The translations under genes and the position numbers were made by a program. DNA of 64,000 nt, taken from NCBI GenBank assembly GCA_947359465.1, contig OX375874.1, positions 96,915,172 through 96,979,171 of the forward strand. The letters are read 5' to 3'. The stretch comes from Metellina segmentata. Taxonomy: Eukaryota > Arthropoda > Arachnida > Araneae > Tetragnathidae. The notes under the pieces are model-generated. The model was not told the DNA's origin, did no database searches, and was given only the letters and a program-made list of their open reading frames with translations. Positions within the stretch are counted from its first letter, which is position 1; the number at the start of each line of letters is the position of its first letter. Below, piece after piece: positions 43,240 to 54,918 of this stretch.

Positions 43240-45390
43240 AGGTTAACGTGACGTCACAATCTCTTTCAAAAATATAAGATATTCAATTTAAAAATTTCAT
43301 TTAAAGAAAATTGTTTTTTTAGGTAGCGATCTAATGTGAAATTTTCCGCAGATCTCAAATCCGATGATATTTTTACTCTATCTTTAACATTCTAGGAGGT
43401 AAAACATAAGAACTACATAACTCAAGTTAAAAAAAATTTTATCGTCTGCTGGAAAATCATTCATCTGCACAAAATGAAAACGGAAACGAAAATAATAAAT
43501 TTAGAATCTGTGATCTTTTATGTTGCAGCAATCTAAAGTGTTCACTAGACGATCAATATTTTTGCAATGTGATTGTCATTGATGCTCATTGGAGCAAACA
43601 ATTGATCGTGTAGAAGGCGATTGACGTGATCGTCAATCGATTGACGAACATTGATAGAAATTTTGATTGATGGACAGTGACGGGCGCCGATTGATCGTGT
43701 AAAATACGCAATTGTCAATCGTAGGGATTTTAATTCTCTAGGTCATGTTTCTGTCTTCGCGATCGTTAAAGATAGAGTAAATATTTCAACGGTTTTGAAA
43801 TCTGCGGAACATTTTACACCAAATCGATACTTTAAATGGGAATTTCTGTAAATAAATAATTTTTTAATTGAAACTTATATTTTCGCAATGCGAATTTGAC
43901 CGCATTTGGCGAATATATTCATTACGCGAACACAAAAAGCACTATCCATTTCGTTTTATAGAAAAGATATAACTCGAACAAAGTACTTAGTTGCCTTAAT
44001 TTACGGCTTTATATAAATAGTCATTAAAAATAAGATCAAAATTCAATAGTATTCGATGTTTTGAAGATACGCGATTTTTCTTCGGTCCCTATTAATGTAA
44101 GTCTGAGTACAACTTTGCATATAATTTTTATTTTATTGGGACCAAGGGCAAACAAAACCACCAGTTTAGAAGAAAAATATTCAATAAAGTTGCAGTTCTC
44201 TTTATGCATATTAATACAAAATATTAAAAAATTAATGAGTTTCTAAAAAAGTTATTTCGATGTCGATGGTTTCAAAATCTAACAAATTCTTCTGACGACA
44301 ACAATGCTTTCTTTTTTCATGCAGAATTTTTTTTCGTAGCAAGCTAATAATTTTTTTTTATCCTTGCTTTGTATCTATAACGCGTTCTTCGTTGGAGTGT
44401 TTTCTAAATCTTTTAAGCCCCCTTCAATTAACACAGAAGATCTTCGAAAGTCGTCCTGTTGGTTTTGAGCGCAGGTGATTTTTAACCGATTCCCTGGAAA
44501 ATCTGTCAACACAGGGATCTGGGGTTCAAATCTCTGTTGTAATAAAGCGTATATATAGCATTTTTTGTAAATTAGGCCTTTTCGTTGAGTTGCCTAGTCC
44601 GCCACGCGGGTCACTAATTAAAATATGCAATTGTGAATCGTTCGGCAGTTTCAGCAGGTATGATGGATGAAATCGAGCCCCACGAGAAGAGATTGTGTCT
44701 AGGAACGCAAGTTTGTGAAACTTTTACCATGTATCGTGTTTATCCTGAGTTATGGAAAGTTGTGAATATTTAAACAAAAACATAAGAAGTATTGCAAAAA
44801 ATAGTTAACTTGTTAAAACAATACAAATCAGATTATACTGAGGAAAAGTTCAAACAGAAAATTTATATTATGCGTACGATTCAGAATCTCGCAGAAAGAT
44901 TAGTAAATGTTTGTGAGAACAGCGGCTTCTCAGTTGATACCACTTTTTGGACCAGTAGTTTTCTCTTCTTTCCTTTCTCTCCCCCCCCCCCCGATTGCAG
45001 ATAACCAAAATCAAAGCAAGAAAGCCCAAAACTGAATTTGAAACCATTTGAAATTCAAAAAGGAAACACGTCACGCTCCTTCGAAAAACAATGACCTAAT
45101 GAGATTGACGGGTTGATTGAAGCTATATTGAGACACCTATCAATCGAAACCGTCAATCACATTGACAATAATATTGATCGTCTAGGGACCGCTTAAAGAA
45201 AACAATAATCATTAAATTCATTTAAAAATATTCTAGATTGAATTTTAAAATTCGTCGCGACCCAAAAATTGCAAAAAATTTATACTACCTGTGTGCCAAA
45301 TCCCATTACTGCAAGTGCCATAGATTCGTCAGGACTTTGCGTACAGAAGAAAAGAGACAAACACTTCCTTTTATAATGACAAAATAACTA
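43240..45390 (-). mobile_element. Helitron H2 copy (minus) split by a TIR element
   Basis: 43240-43538 is H2 interior (GACGTCACAATCTCTTTC ... TTTAGAATCTGTGATC). It resumes after the insert at 45193 (AAAGAAAACAATAATCATTA, as at 1430-1455) and runs to the H2 5'-end-like sequence at about 45385 (inverse of TCATTATAAAAGGAAGTGTT). The 3' CTAG terminus was not found. Confidence 0.6.
43539..45192. mobile_element. TIR transposon inserted in H2, 1.65 kb
   Basis: The ends share an inverted CTAGACGATCAATATT block and further ATTGAC/GTCAAT-rich similarity over about 45 bp. The flanks CTAAAG (43533-43538) and TTAAAG (45193-45198) are a likely 5-6 bp target duplication. It contains an inverted H2 piece at 43735-43925. 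No transposase is recognisable, and the superfamily is undetermined. Confidence 0.6.
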
Positions 45391-45960
45391 TTTTGTTATT
45401 TGTTTACTAACTTTGAGTCTACAGTTAATATTTCTCGGTAAAAATCTATAAAGCATTAACATTCAATCGAGTCTTATGAGTAAAATATTGCACAAAAGAT
45501 ATTTTGCCAAACGATATTTATTCCAAAGTAAAAATTCTCATGGATATATTCTCAGACGATTATTTTAATTTTAAAAGTACAAAATTAATATGAGTGTCAA
45601 ATCGCATAAGGTTTTGAAACGACACCTGCAAAATTTTTAAAATTTGCCTAATTTGTTACTTTAACAAAATTTTAGAAAAATTTAGTTTCCTACTTGCAAT
45701 ACCTTTTTTGTTCCTATTAATTTCAAATTTGACAAATTGGGATTTTTTACGATTCTAAACTTTCTTTTTCGTCCGTACATGTGGATTTAACTGTCCAATC
45801 ATACTGAATTAGAATTCATTTTTTAGTTAACGTTCAGCCTTTCCAATAGTTTAACGATACGAGCTTTTGGGCAGCCTCTTTACTTTCAAAGACATGCGAT
45901 TTATTCTTTGACCTTGAATTATAAATAAAAGAGTATCATTTTTTTTTCTCGAAAAATATA
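45391..45960. other. Non-coding AT-rich DNA
   Basis: Nothing recognised. Confidence 0.3.
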
Positions 45961-45961
45961 T

Positions 45962-46234
45962 GTTTACTAGTATTATTCTATTATTACTATATTCCCAGTA
46001 TTACTATATTTACTAGTATTACTCTATTATTACTATATTTACTATTATTACTAGATTTACAAGTATTGCTCTATTATTACTATATTTACTAGTATTGCTC
46101 TATTATTACTATATTTACTGGTATTGCTCTATTATTACTATATTTACTAGTATTACTCTATTATTACTATATTTACAAGTATTACTCTATTACTATATTT
46201 ACTAGTATTACTTTGTTATTACAATATTTACTAT
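45962..46234. repeat. 29-bp AT-rich tandem repeat
   Basis: The unit is close to CTATTATTACTATATTTACT plus AGTATTRCT, about 9 copies with truncated units. The solo LTR at 46235 inserted into it; the array resumes briefly at 46503. Confidence 0.85.
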
Positions 46235-46502
46235 TGTAGGATTGGTTTCCGCCAAAACCTCCCTCGCCCAATAGGAGTTCCATCCTAAAGCGTCCTCTAT
46301 ATAGCAGTTACTTCCTCATAGATAGCTGCTAAGATGTCACGCTGATAAGATGTGCTAAGATGTTTCTCGCTAAGATGTAACTCGGATGTTATTTAATGTT
46401 TTCCTTAACTTTAAATGTTTGTCCCAACCCTGTAACTGTCCTCAATGTACTAATAAACGTTTATGATTAGCTAATATAGTGTTCTGCTTGAACATTTCTA
46501 CA
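46235..46502 (+). mobile_element. Solo LTR, 268 bp, 4-bp TSD
   Basis: It begins TGTAGGATTGGTTTCC and ends CATTTCTACA (TG...CA), with CTAT on both sides (46231-46234 and 46503-46506). It contains a TATATAG motif near 46300 and AATAAA near 46451, as an LTR promoter/polyadenylation region would. No internal retroelement sequence is adjacent, so it is the product of LTR-LTR recombination. A 4-bp TSD is usual for gypsy-type elements, but the clade is inference. Confidence 0.65.
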
Positions 46503-46895
46503 CTATTATTACTATATAGATAGATTATGATAGAACATGCATGGGTTCATAGAGAAACAATATTTCAAATAAATATAATCACACAGTTAAATTATACGTT
46601 TTTGGAAAGATCGTATATCCTTTAAAATAAGTCCTAATTTAGTCCTATCGAATAACTAGATCCACGGATACGGGTGAAAAAGTAAGTGTAGAATCACATT
46701 AAAAATTCCTCAATTTTTCACTTTTGAAAATAAGGTCAATAAAAAGCTATTGACATTTATTAATTAATCCAAATCACCTAACTGTAACAAATTACATACA
46801 TTGTAAAGTGCAAAATTTGGTCCGTGCAAAATTTTTAATAAATCTCAACAGCATTCAAAATGACAGTAAAAGAAACTGGAAAAGTAAAAAATGCA
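46503..46895. other. Non-coding DNA
   Basis: Nothing recognised. Confidence 0.3.
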
Positions 46896-47129
46896 TGTAG
46901 ATTAGAGGAGGGTATCATGAAATACCATTTACATTTCTAAAAATAACTTTACTGGTTTGGAATAAAAATCCCTAAAATCAATCATGAGTACATACCATAA
47001 CTAATTGGTATAAACTGTCACTTGCAAAAAAAATACTATTTATTTTGTTGTTATAAGAAAATTTATTTAAAAAAAAAGTTTCAAATGGAGGTTAATATGA
47101 AATAGTCGGGTAATATAGATAAGGTGGTT

Positions 47130-47460
47130 TAAACCATTGAAAACAGCTGTAGTAAGGGGCCCAATTTGTCTCTCTCCTTTTAGGTCTACTACATGAGGAA
47201 ACTTTACTTTGAACCACAGACAAACAAGTTTCGTCTACATTAAATATAATGTTAGGAGGATAGTTGTTTTTTTGAAAAAAACTTCGATCAGGTCAAAAAA
47301 TTTGTCTACTTTATTAAATCCTCTGGCTTTGGCAAAAGACGTACCCACGGGTTTAAGGACTGAAAGTTTCGATTTCCTTCTCATCAAAGCGGTATTATGG
47401 AATACCTAGTATTCCATAATATCCGACACGCCATCTTGGAAAATGAACCTTTAAACTGAC
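47130..47460 (-). pseudogene. Pogo/Tigger-like DDE_1 transposase fragment
   Basis: On the minus strand pieces in shifting frames read GTSFAKARGFNKVDKFFDLI, then YPPNIIFNVDETCLSVVQ. The order A-x-AFNK...F-DL...NVDET is that of the first part of pogo/Tigger (CENP-B-related) transposase domains, and the D in NVDET is the first catalytic residue. At least two frame changes; the second and third acidic residues were not found. Confidence 0.6.
47393..47421. repeat. Perfect palindrome with 13-bp arms
   Basis: TATTATGGAATAC, CTA, GTATTCCATAATA. The arm repeats the TATTATGGAATA core of the pogo-like TIR (47769-47782). Confidence 0.8.
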
Positions 47461-47798
47461 GGACGAAACATTCTGAGCTGAAAATCGACCACAGTACTTC
47501 AAACTACAATTCTTTTAGTGTACATTATGCTTTACATCAATGTTCAAGTCACGTGTGTACTAGTAGGTTAAAATGTTTGAAAATTTACCTACAAAAACTC
47601 TTGAAAATCACAAAATACACTTTGTTCTGTAACGAGTGGTACGACAACAACATGTGGTCAACTCTCACTGCACTACAGCATGGGGGTCTTTCTTGAGTAG
47701 TTCATGGTATTCCCACGTGATAACAGCAACAATCAGAGCCGAAACCTCGGTATTCGATATTTCCCGACTATTCCATAATACCCTCCTCCCCCTCTACA

Positions 47799-48060
47799 GT
47801 AAAAAAAAAAAATTCAAAATGATTTTGACAGCTGTGAATGAGTGCTAAAGTTAGGTGCGGTACCAACATACCTAAAATTTCACTAAAGAACCTCGTCCAT
47901 TCTTCAGCAACATAATCTAAAAGCGTGCATGTTTTTGTTGGTTCAGACATTTTTTCATCCTGTGCCATCGATCACCTTGAAATCCAACAGGATTGGATGA
48001 CCGTTTTCAACGCGAAAAGTACAAATGATAGTCGCATGGAAATTCATCGACTTCTACCAA
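47799..48060. other. Non-coding DNA
   Basis: Nothing recognised. Confidence 0.3.
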
Positions 48061-48069
48061 TTTTTAACC

Positions 48070-48565
48070 TCTTGATAGAAAAGTCAACGATAGATTAGAT
48101 CTACCAACTTCTACCAGTTTAAGTTGGCAAAAATATTAAATTTAGTTCTGGTTTTATACATATTTAGATTTTGATATATTTGGTATTTTCTGAGCATTAA
48201 TCCTACAGACTTACAAAAAAAAAGGAAGTCTCCAGATTTTACATGAAAAACGGATTGTTGATAAAAGAGTCGAGGATAGATTACGATCTACCAACTTCTA
48301 CCAGTTTAAGTAGATAGAAATACTAAATTTCGTTCTGGTTCTGATATATATTTATATGTAGGAGACAATACGTCTCCAAGTTTGAATCAAATTAAAAAAT
48401 GTCGATTTAAAAAAATAAGTTCTGATTATTATAATCTGTATTCATAGTAAATGGTAGCACATTCTTGTCTTTAATTTGGTATTTTCTGAACATTAATCCT
48501 TATTAAGTATTAAAAATGAGGAAGTCTCCAGATTTTTACATGAAAAACGGATAAAAATGCGCGCA
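48070..48565. repeat. Diverged tandem duplication
   Basis: CTACCAACTTCTACCAGTTT ... AAATTTMGTTCTGGTT recurs at about 48103 and 48286. GGTATTTTCTGARCATTAAT ... GGAAGTCTCCAGATTTT recurs at about 48182 and 48478. Confidence 0.65.
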
Positions 48566-49560
48566 CTTACCTTTAAGGGTTTCAATTATTTTCTTAGAAA
48601 AGCTATCTTAGATTAATAAAAATTTACCTCTAGTAATTTTTGTTGTATACTACATTACTTCAGAAAGTATCAAATTTAATTTATGTAAGTGATTGGCCCA
48701 AAGAACACGAACTACTTCTGTAATATATTTTTCAACTTTTCCTTTAAGCAAAACTGATGTTTTTAAACAATTATAAGTTAACTACTTTTATTGATAATCA
48801 GCATCTCTGATTGCATTTTTTTAAAGAGGTATTTATTCCTTTATTTGTATACTAATTTACTTTACTGTTTAATTAACTTAGAATATTTTGTTGCAAAGTA
48901 TTAGATGGCTCCGATAGCTAACCAAATGGCCAACATGATACAAAATGGTTCTTTCCTTTCGAAAACTTATTCCGAAGAAGAGAAGTTTCCTTCATTTTCA
49001 GAAAAACAGATTACTTGCACATGTGATCCGTAAAAGTTGGTTTTTGAAACACCTGTTATTGTGTTATAACATACTTTTCCTGTACAATTTTACATCATAG
49101 AGTTGTCAAAAAACAGATGAGGATATTTTGATGCAGAAACAATGTATCGTACATGGAGAAAACGTGCATTTCCCAGATACATAATCTTCTACTTATACAA
49201 GTTTTTGTATACTATTTTGATTTCTTTCTCTGCAAGTTCTGACAACGTGAGAAACTCCGTTGTGCTTGATATTTAGGTAGGGTCACTTGCAGGGCAGGTG
49301 CCCACTCCATTGTGTCATCGGAATGCTGCATGTATTCGGGTTGGTTACATTTTGAGCAGATGAAACTAAAGCGTCTTCTGCAGGTGGTGTTTGTCCAGAT
49401 GATCTCTGATTGGTTATTGACTTTTACTGTTGGGTTATTTTTAGACTGCGTCAAAGTCACCCATGGCTACTTAAGTCTAAAAGTATGTTCAATTTGCTGA
49501 TTATGAAAATTATGCTACTTGGTTATTTTAAAAAAATTTTTAACTGTACTTTTTTCATTT
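48566..49560. other. Non-coding DNA
   Basis: A minus-strand frame at 49212-49460 has a CSKC pair but no recognisable domain and may be debris of the same element as the fragment at 49708. Confidence 0.3.
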
Positions 49561-49564
49561 AAAA

Positions 49565-49705
49565 ATAAAACATCGACAAGAAAAAACATCGATGTTACAA
49601 AAACATCGACTCCAAAACATCGACTCCAATTCATCGATGTTAAAAACATCGATGTCGCATCTTTAGTTTCAACATGTCCTAGTAGTAGAGGTGTGCACTT
49701 TTAGC
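49565..49705. repeat. ATCGATGTT-type motif cluster ending in a hAT-like terminus
   Basis: Five or more ACATCGATGTT/ACATCGACT motifs in about 90 bp, followed by TAGAGGTGTGCACTTTTAGC at about 49686. That resembles hAT TIRs (CAGAGGTGTGCA), and subterminal motif clusters are typical of hAT ends. The other end was not found. Confidence 0.35.
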
Positions 49706-49707
49706 GT

Positions 49708-49968
49708 TTAAGAAATGTCCTGCTGCTTGGAAAATGGTAGTGATTTTTGAACGGTGTCAAGATAGAGTTTCCAGTTGCCCCTACTCTCAGCCTCGATGAA
49801 CTTTTTGAGGAGTGTTATCATACGAAAGTATTGAAGCCATAATTCTGCAGTGGGTTCTTTACATTCGAGAGCGCTCAAAGCCTGTCTAAATTTTGAGACA
49901 ATATCCTTCAGAGAGGTAGTATTGGCACAGACTGTGAGTATAATGACTTGATCACATGTATTAATCAT
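49708..49968 (-). pseudogene. Fragment of an uncharacterised TE-associated arthropod protein
   Basis: The frame reads from MINTCDQVIILTV to FSKQQDIS, including LWLQYFRMITLLKKFIEAES and GNWKLYLDTVQKSLP. I recognise this pattern (LQY..M..L...F..AER.GNW.L.L..V...LP) from repetitive, TE-linked uncharacterised proteins of arthropods; its role is unknown. The expected continuation after SLP is lost, and no start context or splice sites are evident. It is probably a broken piece and not a gene. Confidence 0.4.
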
Positions 49969-50505
49969 ATTTGCAAGTTCAAAACGCTCACAATCAGTAA
50001 CTTCAATTGTTGAGAAAAAATGGCGCCTTCAAGAAGCTGTAACGCGCTTGCTATTCGTACTACAAAAAAGTTGTAAGGATGAAAATTGTAGGAAATATAA
50101 TCCTCTTTAAGCTTCTTAAAAGAAAAGTATCGCTAAACTCAACCATTTCTAAGATATTTCGAAAAAAAAAACCCAAAAAGCAGTAAATTTTCGTGGTTTT
50201 TCTTCCGCCAAAAGTTCTCCCGGGGGTCAGCTATGTTGGATAACTTGGTTTTTTCATGTTGTTACCAATATATACAAGCACAAAAAAAAGCCTTCTACCC
50301 CATCTTCTGCAAGGTATAATGTATCTATTGACTGAACTATACAGAGAGATAGAGCCAGAAACAGCGGATGAGGTTGGTTCCTCCGCTTGACTGAGATACC
50401 TACTTTTATGTATGGGAGTATCATGTTAATGTAATGATGTAAATACTGTATATGTTCTTAATTTTCTTGGACTAATAAGAACTTAATTTTCTTAGCTGTT
50501 GGTTG
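49969..50505. other. Non-coding DNA
   Basis: Nothing recognised. Confidence 0.3.
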
Positions 50506-50510
50506 CCTTC

Positions 50511-52110
50511 TCCTTGTGTACGTTTTTATGTGTACGTACTTGTCTCCTTGTGTACGTTTTTATGTGTACGTACTTGCCTCCTTGTGTACGTACTTGTCTC
50601 CTTGTGTACGTACTTGCCTCCTTGTGTACGTACCTGTCTCCTTGTGTACGTACCTGTCTCCTTGTGTGCGTACCTGTCTCCTTGTGTGCGTACCTGTCTC
50701 CTTGTGTGCGTACCTGTCTCCTTGTGTGCGTACCTGTCTCCTTGTGTGCGTACCTGTCTCCTTGTGTGCGTACCTGTCTCCTTGTGTGCGTACCTGTCTC
50801 CTTGTGTGCGTACCTGTCTCCTTGTGTGCGTACCTGTCTCCTTGTGTGCGTACCTGTCTCCTTGTGTGCGTACCTGTCTCCTTGTGTGCGTACCTGTCTC
50901 CTTGTGTGCGTACCTGTCTCCTTGTGTGCGTACCTGTCTCCTTGTGTGCGTACCTGTCTCCTTGTGTGCGTACCTGTCTCCTTGTGTGCGTACCTGTCTC
51001 CTTGTGTGCGTACCTGTCTCCTTGTGTGCGTACCTGTCTCCTTGTGTGCGTACCTGTCTCCTTGTGTGCGTACCTGTCTCCTTGTGTGCGTACCTGTCTC
51101 CTTGTGTGCGTACCTGTCTCCTTGTGTGCGTACCTGTCTCCTTGTGTGCGTACCTGTCTCCTTGTGTGCGTACCTGTCTCCTTGTGTGCGTACCTGTCTC
51201 CTTGTGTGCGTACCTGTCTCCTTGTGTGCGTACCTGTCTCCTTGTGTGCGTACCTGTCTCCTTGTGTGCGTACCTGTCTCCTTGTGTGCGTACCTGTCTC
51301 CTTGTGTGCGTACCTGTCTCCTTGTGTGCGTACCTGTCTCCTTGTGTGCGTACCTGTCTCCTTGTGTGCGTACCTGTCTCCTTGTGTGCGTACCTGTCTC
51401 CTTGTGTGCGTACCTGTCTCCTTGTGTGCGTACCTGTCTCCTTGTGTGCGTACCTGTCTCCTTGTGTGCGTACCTGTCTCCTTGTGTGCGTACCTGTCTC
51501 CTTGTGTGCGTACCTGTCTCCTTGTGTGCGTACCTGTCTCCTTGTGTGCGTACCTGTCTCCTTGTGTGCGTACCTGTCTCCTTGTGTGCGTACCTGTCTC
51601 CTTGTGTGCGTACCTGTCTCCTTGTGTGCGTACCTGTCTCCTTGTGTGCGTACCTGTCTCCTTGTGTGCGTACCTGTCTCCTTGTGTACGTTTTCTTGTC
51701 TCCTTGTGTACGTTTTCTTGTCTCCTTGTGTACGTTTTCTTGTCTCCTTGTGTACGTTTTCTTGTCTCCTTGTGTACGTTTTCTTGTCTCCTTGTGTACG
51801 TTTTCTTGTGTACGTACTTGTCTCCTTGTGTACGTTTTCTTGTGTACGTACTTGTCTCCTTGTGTACGTTTTCTTGTGTACGTACTTGTCTCCTTGTGTA
51901 CGTTTTCTTGTGTACGTACTTGTCTCCTTGTGTACGTTTTCTTGTGTACGTACTTGTCTCCTTGTGTACGTTTTCTTGTGTACGTACTTGTCTCCTTGTG
52001 TACGTTTTCTTGTGTACGTACTTGTCTCCTTGTGTACGTTTTCTTGTGTACGTACTTGTCTCCTTGTGTACGTACTTATCTCCTTGTGTACGTTTTCTTG
52101 TGTACGTACC
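50511..52110. repeat. 20-bp minisatellite with 51 identical units and 22/34-bp higher-order flank
   Basis: 50661-51680 is 51 perfect copies of CTTGTGTGCGTACCTGTCTC. To the left are ACG-variant units. To the right are about six 22-bp units (CTTGTGTACGTTTTCTTGTC plus TC), then about eight 34-bp composite units ending near 52060. The array opens reading frames of more than 500 codons in at least five frames; these are not genes. Confidence 0.97.
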
Positions 52111-53423
52111 ATTCGTATCGTTTTGGAGCGACGACATCACAATCTGACAACGTTATGTCGTAGTATACAGTGAGAACACATTAAGTTACAGAAATTTACT
52201 GTGAGTTTATTGAGCGTGAGCATACAAACCAGTCGGAAAGCGGAATTTCATTCCCTGTTACCCAAATAGATCTCGCATACTTATCGGGGTAAAATTAAAA
52301 TGTAGTTTACAGCCATTTTGGCGATTTTCGCGTTTAATCCATTCAGCGTTGTTCAATTAGAAATCCTTTTTCAATTCAGAATTCATTCTTTGGAATCTAT
52401 TGGCGAGGTGCTGAAATCGTATTCGAAAAATGAGCCAAATGGCGTCACATCTGGAATACATACTGGAAGCACGTTCCGTCAGGAAACGCTAAGGTCACCT
52501 ACATTTAACTTGACAAGAAAAGCCTTTCATGAAGCAATATTTTTTGTTGTTCATTCAATTGATTTCCAATCCAAAAACGTGAGCAGCATAGTTATCGCTT
52601 CGTCTTAATATCCTTACATTACCAAAGTTTGTTCTTTGGATCAGGGGGAAGAAAAGTGAAAACAGTGTCCTATTTTATGGACTTCGGTTAATCCATGGGG
52701 GAGGGTTACCGTATCTTCTAAATCGACCCCAAGAGTTAACACAATCACCCAATTTCGACAAAGGTATCCCTTGGGAGTACCTGAATCACCCTCATTTCGC
52801 TGACCACACGAGGACAAACGTGAAGGTCCATTGGGTTTGTTGCCAATTCACTAAGATTGCTAGATTGCACATTTCAGAAAACCTAACTAATATTTCAGCA
52901 TGCAAAATCGTCGGAACATTGCACTTACAAAAGTAATCATTTTTAAGTTCCAGTCGTTAAGATGTTTGCAGATATTTTACTACATAAAAAAAGAAAACGA
53001 TAGTACTAACATTAAAAATTAACGATTTTCATGTTAATCTGGATTTTAGAGGGCGTGAAATAAATGTTCGTTATGGTGTTGAACGCAAAAGGTCATAACT
53101 TTTAAAACTGCTTTTCGGAACAATTTTCCATTGAAAGGCTGTACTAACATGTTTGGGATTAATTTATTGAATGATATAAATAAAGTTGTAAACTTTTCTT
53201 CCTATTTAAAACATGTTATCAATTTATTCGTAATTAATCATTTAACTAAATATGTTTGATCTATTGACTGCTATTGAATTAAGAATGCATTTGAGATAGG
53301 TTGAAAACATTTACTAACATTTTATTTTGAAAATTTCTTGATCAACTTTCATAGTTTAACCTATTAAAAATTAATTACTTTTCTACAAGCAAAGCAGGTG
53401 CTTTATGAACTGTTTTTCACGTA
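52111..53423. other. Non-coding DNA
   Basis: A 96-codon plus frame (52318-52608) has no domain or splice support, and I do not call it a gene. Confidence 0.35.
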
Positions 53424-54918
53424 GTAGTGTATGGCGGGGTAATTGTAAACAAAATGTGTCTGTTCACTTTAAATTCCTATTTTCAAACTCTTGATAAAGT
53501 AATTAAACATTGTTCACCCTACTAGACTAACTTGTCACTATTCTACTTTGATATTTAATTAGTACGAAGATTCCAGAAAAGAAATTTAACACCGTACTCG
53601 ACTGTTTACAACAACCCCTGAAAGTAGGGATAATTGTAAACACTATTTTCCTCGTGATATTGAATATTGAACAGCATGAGCAGTTGTCATGGCAGTAGAT
53701 GGAGTTCCAATGGTATTTTTACCCTTCTAATGCTATGTTTACAATAACCCCGTTTTGATCTTTACATTTACCAAAACCTCCCATTTCTTACCCCAGTAAA
53801 ATATAGTGACCCTTAAAAGTTGCATTGATCATGAGGTAAACTTCCAGGAATACATAAGAATAAATAATTCAAACATTTACTGAACAAAGAAAGTATTTAG
53901 TGTAAAAAACAGAATATTACAAATTAAAAAAATTGAGAAAAAAAAAACTAGATGCATTTGAGTTTGGTGATCTCAAACTCCTCTTCTGAAACGACATCCA
54001 CTTTTCACACATACGAAAAATGGGTTTTCTTTCTCTTTCTCTTTCCCCCCTCAATATCTACAAGCAGAAATGTAGTAGTTTCAATGCATTCCATGAATGG
54101 ATACAAAATATTTCATTTCCCATAGAAACTAGTGTTCTAGATTTTGAATGGTTTGGAGAACTTCAAACCCTCCACCGTTAATGTTACTCAATTCTTTCAA
54201 TAGTTCCTCATCCTCGTTGTCCTCGACTTCTGCTTTCGCATCCATTTCCTTCTTTCTTGATTTCTTGCTTTCTCCTGGCTCTTTCATTTTCTTCTCACTC
54301 GGTTTCTTTTGTTCTTTTTCTCTTCTGCCTCCTTCAAGCGCAACAGTACTTGGTCAGTTGTTAGAACTTTACCATACATGTGTCGTTTTAGTAAATCAGT
54401 CTTCCTGCTCCCCGAGAATATGAAAAATGCAATAAAACGCAATTCAAACGTACTAAATACTGTTAAATACAAAGTTACCCTGAAAAACACATTGGTTTTC
54501 TATCCACATTGAACGAAACTATTGGCAAAGTTATGTTTGCAATTACTCCGTCCCTTGAAAAATAAGGGGTAATTGTAAACATTCAACTGTAGGTGCATTA
54601 AAGTTCCCAGAAGGAAGTCAATGATTTTCTGTTCGATAGAAACATAACTGACCGCAGTAAAGAATTGGAACAACATACCTTTCAATATATTATGGAGAGC
54701 AGCAGAAAATGCAGCACACAACAACTTCAAGACACAAACGTTTCTTTCACAAATTTTTCAACTAAACAGATTGCTATCAGCTGTGGTTCAAAGAAATACG
54801 AGATCACCATAATAGATCCTCAGGGTTGTCAGCTTTCATATTTCACAACTTTTTAGTTTCTTGGAATCCTACGTGGTCGCTAGTATAGCTTGTTTACAAT
54901 TACCCCGCCTGACCCTAC
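53424..54918 (-). mobile_element. Pogo/Tigger-like element remnant, about 1.5 kb
   Basis: Inverted ends share GGCGGGGTAATTGTAAAC (53433-53450; inverse at 54892-54909) with similar outer bases (GTAGTGTAT / GTAGGGTCA). The GGGGTAATTGTAAACA motif also occurs inside (53628, 54566; inverse at about 53733). The minus strand carries the C-terminal tail of a transposase. Confidence 0.5.
54128..54432 (-). pseudogene. C-terminal tail of a pogo/Tigger-like transposase
   Basis: The minus strand reads KTDLLKRHMYGKVLTTDQVL followed by LRLKEAEEKKNKRN, then (after TGA and a +1 shift) a Lys/Glu/Asp-rich stretch with VEDNEDEELLKELSNI, and ends LEH, TAG. A G-K/R-V/I-L-T...L...K/E-rich tail after the DDE domain is typical of pogo-like transposases. 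The DDE core is missing and the tail is frameshifted. Confidence 0.45.

Larger units (their letters stand above)
46896..47798 (-). mobile_element. Pogo/Tigger-like element, internally deleted
   Basis: The ends carry GAGGAGGGTATCATGAAATA on the left and the inverse of GAGGAGGGTATTATGGAATA on the right, each preceded by a TGTAGA-like block. About 0.9 kb, with only the N-terminal half of a DDE transposase. Confidence 0.6.

Noticed and set aside
50499..52173. Open frames of more than 520 codons on both strands
   Set aside because: They are produced by the 20-bp tandem repeat, whose 60-bp period lacks stops in most frames. Peptides are pure repeats with no start or splice context.
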